In this document: piece after piece, positions 61,059 through 63,208 of the stretch
Layout of the letters: each line of letters begins with the position of its first letter
Numbering within the stretch: position 1 is the stretch's first letter
DNA from: CAZAKZ01 sp964485695
GTDB lineage: Bacteria; Planctomycetota; JAFGQW01
DNA: 63,208 nt
Reading direction: 5' to 3'
NCBI GenBank assembly: GCA_964485695.1
Contig: CAZAKZ010000013.1
Location: forward strand, 1 to 63,208
Notes under the pieces: model-generated
The model's database searches: none
What the model was told of the DNA's origin: nothing
What the model saw: the letters and a program-made list of their open reading frames with translations, nothing else
Position numbers and translations under genes: made by a program

Positions 61059-61086
61059 TTGAAATGCTCATCCGTGTGGTTATACT
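61059..61086 (+). promoter_or_regulatory. Promoter of the ECF sigma gene
   Basis: TTGAAA (61059-61064), 16 bases, TATACT (61081-61086), in a locally A/T-rich stretch. The transcript would start near 61093, about 90 bases before the GTG. Confidence 0.6.
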
Positions 61087-61183
61087 CTCGCAACCTGTCA
61101 GCACCTTTGTTTCCGTTGCCACGGGCCAGGCGCCGGGCTTCCCCCCCGGCATCAGAACAAGGTCAGGACAAGGAGGGACCTCC

Positions 61184-61699
61184 GTGAAATCTCCAGGTGC
61201 CCCGGAACGCGCTGCCCGCCTCCGCGAGATGACCTTCGAAGAGGCTTATCGCTGTTTTCATCACACGGTGCGACTCCTCCTCGAACGGATCATCGGAGAT
61301 TTTCACAAGGCCGAGGACCTGGCCCAGGAAACATTCCTCCGCATCTATCTACGGTGGCCATCGCTCCGAGCATCGGGCTCCCTGCCCGCGTGGGTGCGGA
61401 GGATCGCCCGGAACACGGCCATAGACAGCCTTCGCCGAAGTGATCGGTTACGCTACCAACCCTGTGCCTTGAGCCAGCTGGAGGCGCCCGCGTACGGGGA
61501 CGTGGAGGCGATGCTTCCCGACCTGGTCAACGCCCTGGAAAAAATGCCCGTGAAGCTGGGTGTCACGTTCTGCCTTCATGCCGTCGACTGCTTCAGTCCA
61601 CGGGAGATCTCCCATCTGACCCGGTCGAGTCCGGCCAACGTCAAAGTCCGGATTCACCGGGCAAGAATGCTCCTCAGACCCTCCATCGAGGACTCGTGA
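61184..61699 (+). CDS. ECF-type (extracytoplasmic function) RNA polymerase sigma factor
   Basis: 171 aa. Region 2: MTFEEAYRCFHHTVRLLLER, then GDFHKAEDLAQETFLRIYLR and LPAWVRRIARNTAIDSLRR. Region 4: ALEKMPVKLGVTFCLHAVDC, then FSPREISHLTRSSPANVKVR and IHRARMLLR. The start GTG 61184 is set by AAGGAGG 7 bases upstream. No recognisable anti-sigma factor (zinc-binding or transmembrane) follows; the next gene encodes a soluble helical protein 16 bases away. Confidence 0.9.
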   Translation: MKSPGAPERAARLREMTFEEAYRCFHHTVRLLLERIIGDFHKAEDLAQETFLRIYLRWPSLRASGSLPAWVRRIARNTAIDSLRRSDRLRYQPCALSQLEAPAYGDVEAMLPDLVNALEKMPVKLGVTFCLHAVDCFSPREISHLTRSSPANVKVRIHRARMLLRPSIEDS

Positions 61700-61715
61700 C
61701 CGGGGGGAAACGTTC

Positions 61716-62210
61716 ATGAAACGAACCAGACCATCTCAAGACGTGCATCCAACGGAACACCAGATCGCCACGGCCTACTTGCGCATCGCTCACATCTATC
61801 GCCGGGGGGAGATCCACCCCCTGGCACTGGAATACTACCTCCTGGTCACCGCCCGATTCTCCGCTCGCCTCCACGTGACCCGGAGGGCGCGACTGTTCGC
61901 TGCCCGGTGCCTGGCGGAATCCGGGAGGTCCGGTCCGGCCCGGCGCCTTCTCCGCGCCCTTCTCCGTGATGTCGACACACCGCCCGGCATGGCCTGCAAC
62001 GCGGCCCTGCGGATCCTCAAGATAACCCTGGATTCGAGTCCCCAACGTAAACCAGACCAGCTGCTTTTCCTTCTCCACCTCCGCCTGAGAAGGATCCTGG
62101 ACGCCAAATGGCTGGGCCGGTGGCAAGGCCTGGCCGCCGCTCTGATCGCGCAAAGGACCGAGGTGGTGGAAACCGCGGGGGTTTATCCACAGGCTGTTAA
62201 GTGGGGATGA
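61716..62210 (+). CDS. Uncharacterised helical (TPR-like) protein next to the ECF sigma gene
   Basis: 164 aa, rich in Arg, Leu and Ala. Helix pairs such as TAYLRIAHIYRRGEIHPLAL, YYLLVTARF and ARLFAARCLAESGRSGPARR resemble TPR repeats. No signal peptide, membrane helix or zinc motif is seen. GGGGGGAAACG precedes the ATG. The close spacing to the ECF gene suggests a regulator of it, but it is unlike known anti-sigma factors. Function not recognised. Confidence 0.65.
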   Translation: MKRTRPSQDVHPTEHQIATAYLRIAHIYRRGEIHPLALEYYLLVTARFSARLHVTRRARLFAARCLAESGRSGPARRLLRALLRDVDTPPGMACNAALRILKITLDSSPQRKPDQLLFLLHLRLRRILDAKWLGRWQGLAAALIAQRTEVVETAGVYPQAVKWG

Positions 62211-62235
62211 TCCGGCTGCACTGTGAACAGGACGC

Positions 62236-62778
62236 TCAATACCAGTGGGGTCCCAGGATGTCATCCTCCCCGGGGTCGTAGAACAGGATGCCCACGACCA
62301 GGTCGTAGATCTGATACAGGTCCACAGCCGCTTGCGCCAGAACGAGCCCGGCGTGCGCCTCGACACGGATCTCCCAGTCCGTCCTCTGCCAGCTGAGAAC
62401 CTTGTTCAGAGAGGTCGAGCCGAGGGTGATGGGCCCGGCGGCCAGGAACGCCCGGGAATCGGACAGCACCGGCGAGTTCCACCGGCCCTGCCAGCCCACG
62501 CCGAAGGGAAGGCCCGACATGGCCGAGATCTGGGCCAACCGGGTGATCCGGACATCCACACCCATGCCGGGTCCGACGCCAACACCGAACCGGATGGTGT
62601 CCAGGGCGTCCAGGATTCGATTGGGCGCCCACATCGCCACCTGAACCAGGTCCGGCGGTTCCCCGATCACCTCCTCAAGGGGTGGTGCGGGTTCCGGCCG
62701 GAGGGTTCCGCACCCGCCCGAGACCAGGAGCATCAACCCGATCAGAAGGACGCGAATCGTAGGACTGAGCGGCTTCAT
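62236..62778 (-). CDS. Uncharacterised lipoprotein
   Basis: 180 aa. Signal peptide with lipobox VSGGCGTL (Cys at about 23). The mature part has a glycine-rich segment, IRFGVGVGPGMGVDVRITR, followed by LPFGVGWQGRWNSPVLSD and a C-terminal helix, LVLAQAAVDLYQIYDLVVGI. No domain recognised; the Gly-alternating stretches suggest beta-hairpins at or in the outer membrane. Convergent with the helical protein gene, 25 bases apart. Confidence 0.7.
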   Translation of the reverse strand: MKPLSPTIRVLLIGLMLLVSGGCGTLRPEPAPPLEEVIGEPPDLVQVAMWAPNRILDALDTIRFGVGVGPGMGVDVRITRLAQISAMSGLPFGVGWQGRWNSPVLSDSRAFLAAGPITLGSTSLNKVLSWQRTDWEIRVEAHAGLVLAQAAVDLYQIYDLVVGILFYDPGEDDILGPHWY

Positions 62779-62792
62779 GGCACCAGACTCTA

Positions 62793-63083
62793 TCAGAATC
62801 TTTCCTGTTTTTCCTTGATCTCACGCCACTGGCCGGCCTCGTTTGACCAGTTGTCGAGGACCCAGCGAATGAACTTTACTTGCTGGATATTGGTCAGGTC
62901 CACCTCGAGGCGGATCATGGTCTGGGGAAGAATCGGGGATTCGTAGCCGGGAAGGCGCTGGATCAGGCCGCTGATGACAGCCTGATTGGAGCTGACCAGG
63001 ATACGGACCGCATTGGGATCCAGGAAGCTGATGGTGAACTGCTTCCGGATCTCATGTGCGATCTCTGAATTGCTCTTGGGCAC
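62793..63083 (-). CDS. Small uncharacterised alpha/beta protein
   Basis: 96 aa. One possible alpha-beta-beta unit: SEIAHEIRKQFTISFLDPNA, then VRILVSSNQAVISGLIQRLP, somewhat like a BON domain but too divergent to name. The C-terminal helix is QQVKFIRWVLDNWSN. The start is GTG at 63083, with GGAAGGA about 13 bases upstream. It is 14 bases before the lipoprotein gene on the same strand, so they probably form an operon. The remaining 125 bases to the window end hold nothing I can identify. Confidence 0.6.
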   Translation of the reverse strand: MPKSNSEIAHEIRKQFTISFLDPNAVRILVSSNQAVISGLIQRLPGYESPILPQTMIRLEVDLTNIQQVKFIRWVLDNWSNEAGQWREIKEKQERF

Positions 63084-63208
63084 GGCGGTACGTAATCCTT
63101 CCCGTAGCAGCCTGTGGATTAACTGTCGGGAGGCCAGAATCGAAGATTTTTCTCCCAGGTTCGTCCTCGGCGGATGAGTCGATACAATGGAAAGTATCGA
63201 TGAATCCG

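Overview
The window is 63 kb of high-GC DNA from a Gram-negative-type (diderm) bacterium. Evidence for this is several lipoprotein signal peptides, a secretin, an AsmA-like envelope protein and a GspK-like pseudopilin. The phylum cannot be fixed from the sequence alone. The order tpiA-secG-yicC-gmk, the FG-GAP and HEAT-repeat exported proteins, and the low-complexity tails on housekeeping proteins fit lineages such as Planctomycetota or Acidobacteriota, but this is inference. There are no tRNA, rRNA, CRISPR or transposase genes. One 100-N assembly gap lies at 59517-59616.

Layout. 0-12 kb (+): tsaB, alr, a 1237-aa AsmA-like protein, manC, ruvX, rpsO and pnp; the PNPase carries a long acidic plus RG-rich tail. 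12-26 kb (+): a 1942-aa membrane protein that fuses extracytoplasmic sensor domains to a sigma-54 activator. A well-formed sigma-54 promoter follows, then an exported Skp-like protein, a short lipoprotein secretin, a GT-C type membrane protein, two FG-GAP beta-propeller proteins and a GspK-like pseudopilin. 26-36 kb (+): tpiA, secG, yicC, gmk, coaC, a GT-C-like protein, a degenerate M28 peptidase, coaB, dut and ftsK. 36-46 kb (+): a motor-less FtsK-like membrane protein with a gamma domain, rimO-pgsA-pgpA, a HAMP/SpoIIE phosphatase, a MazG-like protein and priA. 46-63 kb (both strands): an ABC-2 transporter, a C69 dipeptidase, a CoA-transferase pair, an EboB-like hydrolase operon, a ferritin-like protein, HEAT lipoproteins (one fused to cyclophilin), a FliA/WhiG sigma factor, an ECF sigma factor and several small unknown proteins.

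The most notable signals are four. First, the sigma-54 activator sits directly beside a sigma-54 promoter and candidate enhancer repeats, pointing to a self-contained, envelope-sensing regulon driving the secretin locus. Second, a family of very long, near-perfect hairpins (39-bp and 45-bp perfect arms, plus one roughly 88-nt imperfect pair) lies just upstream of individual genes; the arms differ between copies but stay complementary. Third, an FtsK-like protein keeps the membrane part and the DNA-reading gamma domain but has no ATPase. Fourth, PNPase ends in 17 tandem 18-bp GDRSR(E/G) units. Apparent leaderless promoters (coaB, AsmA-like gene) and a 93-bp identical HEAT repeat collapsed at the assembly gap are further points.
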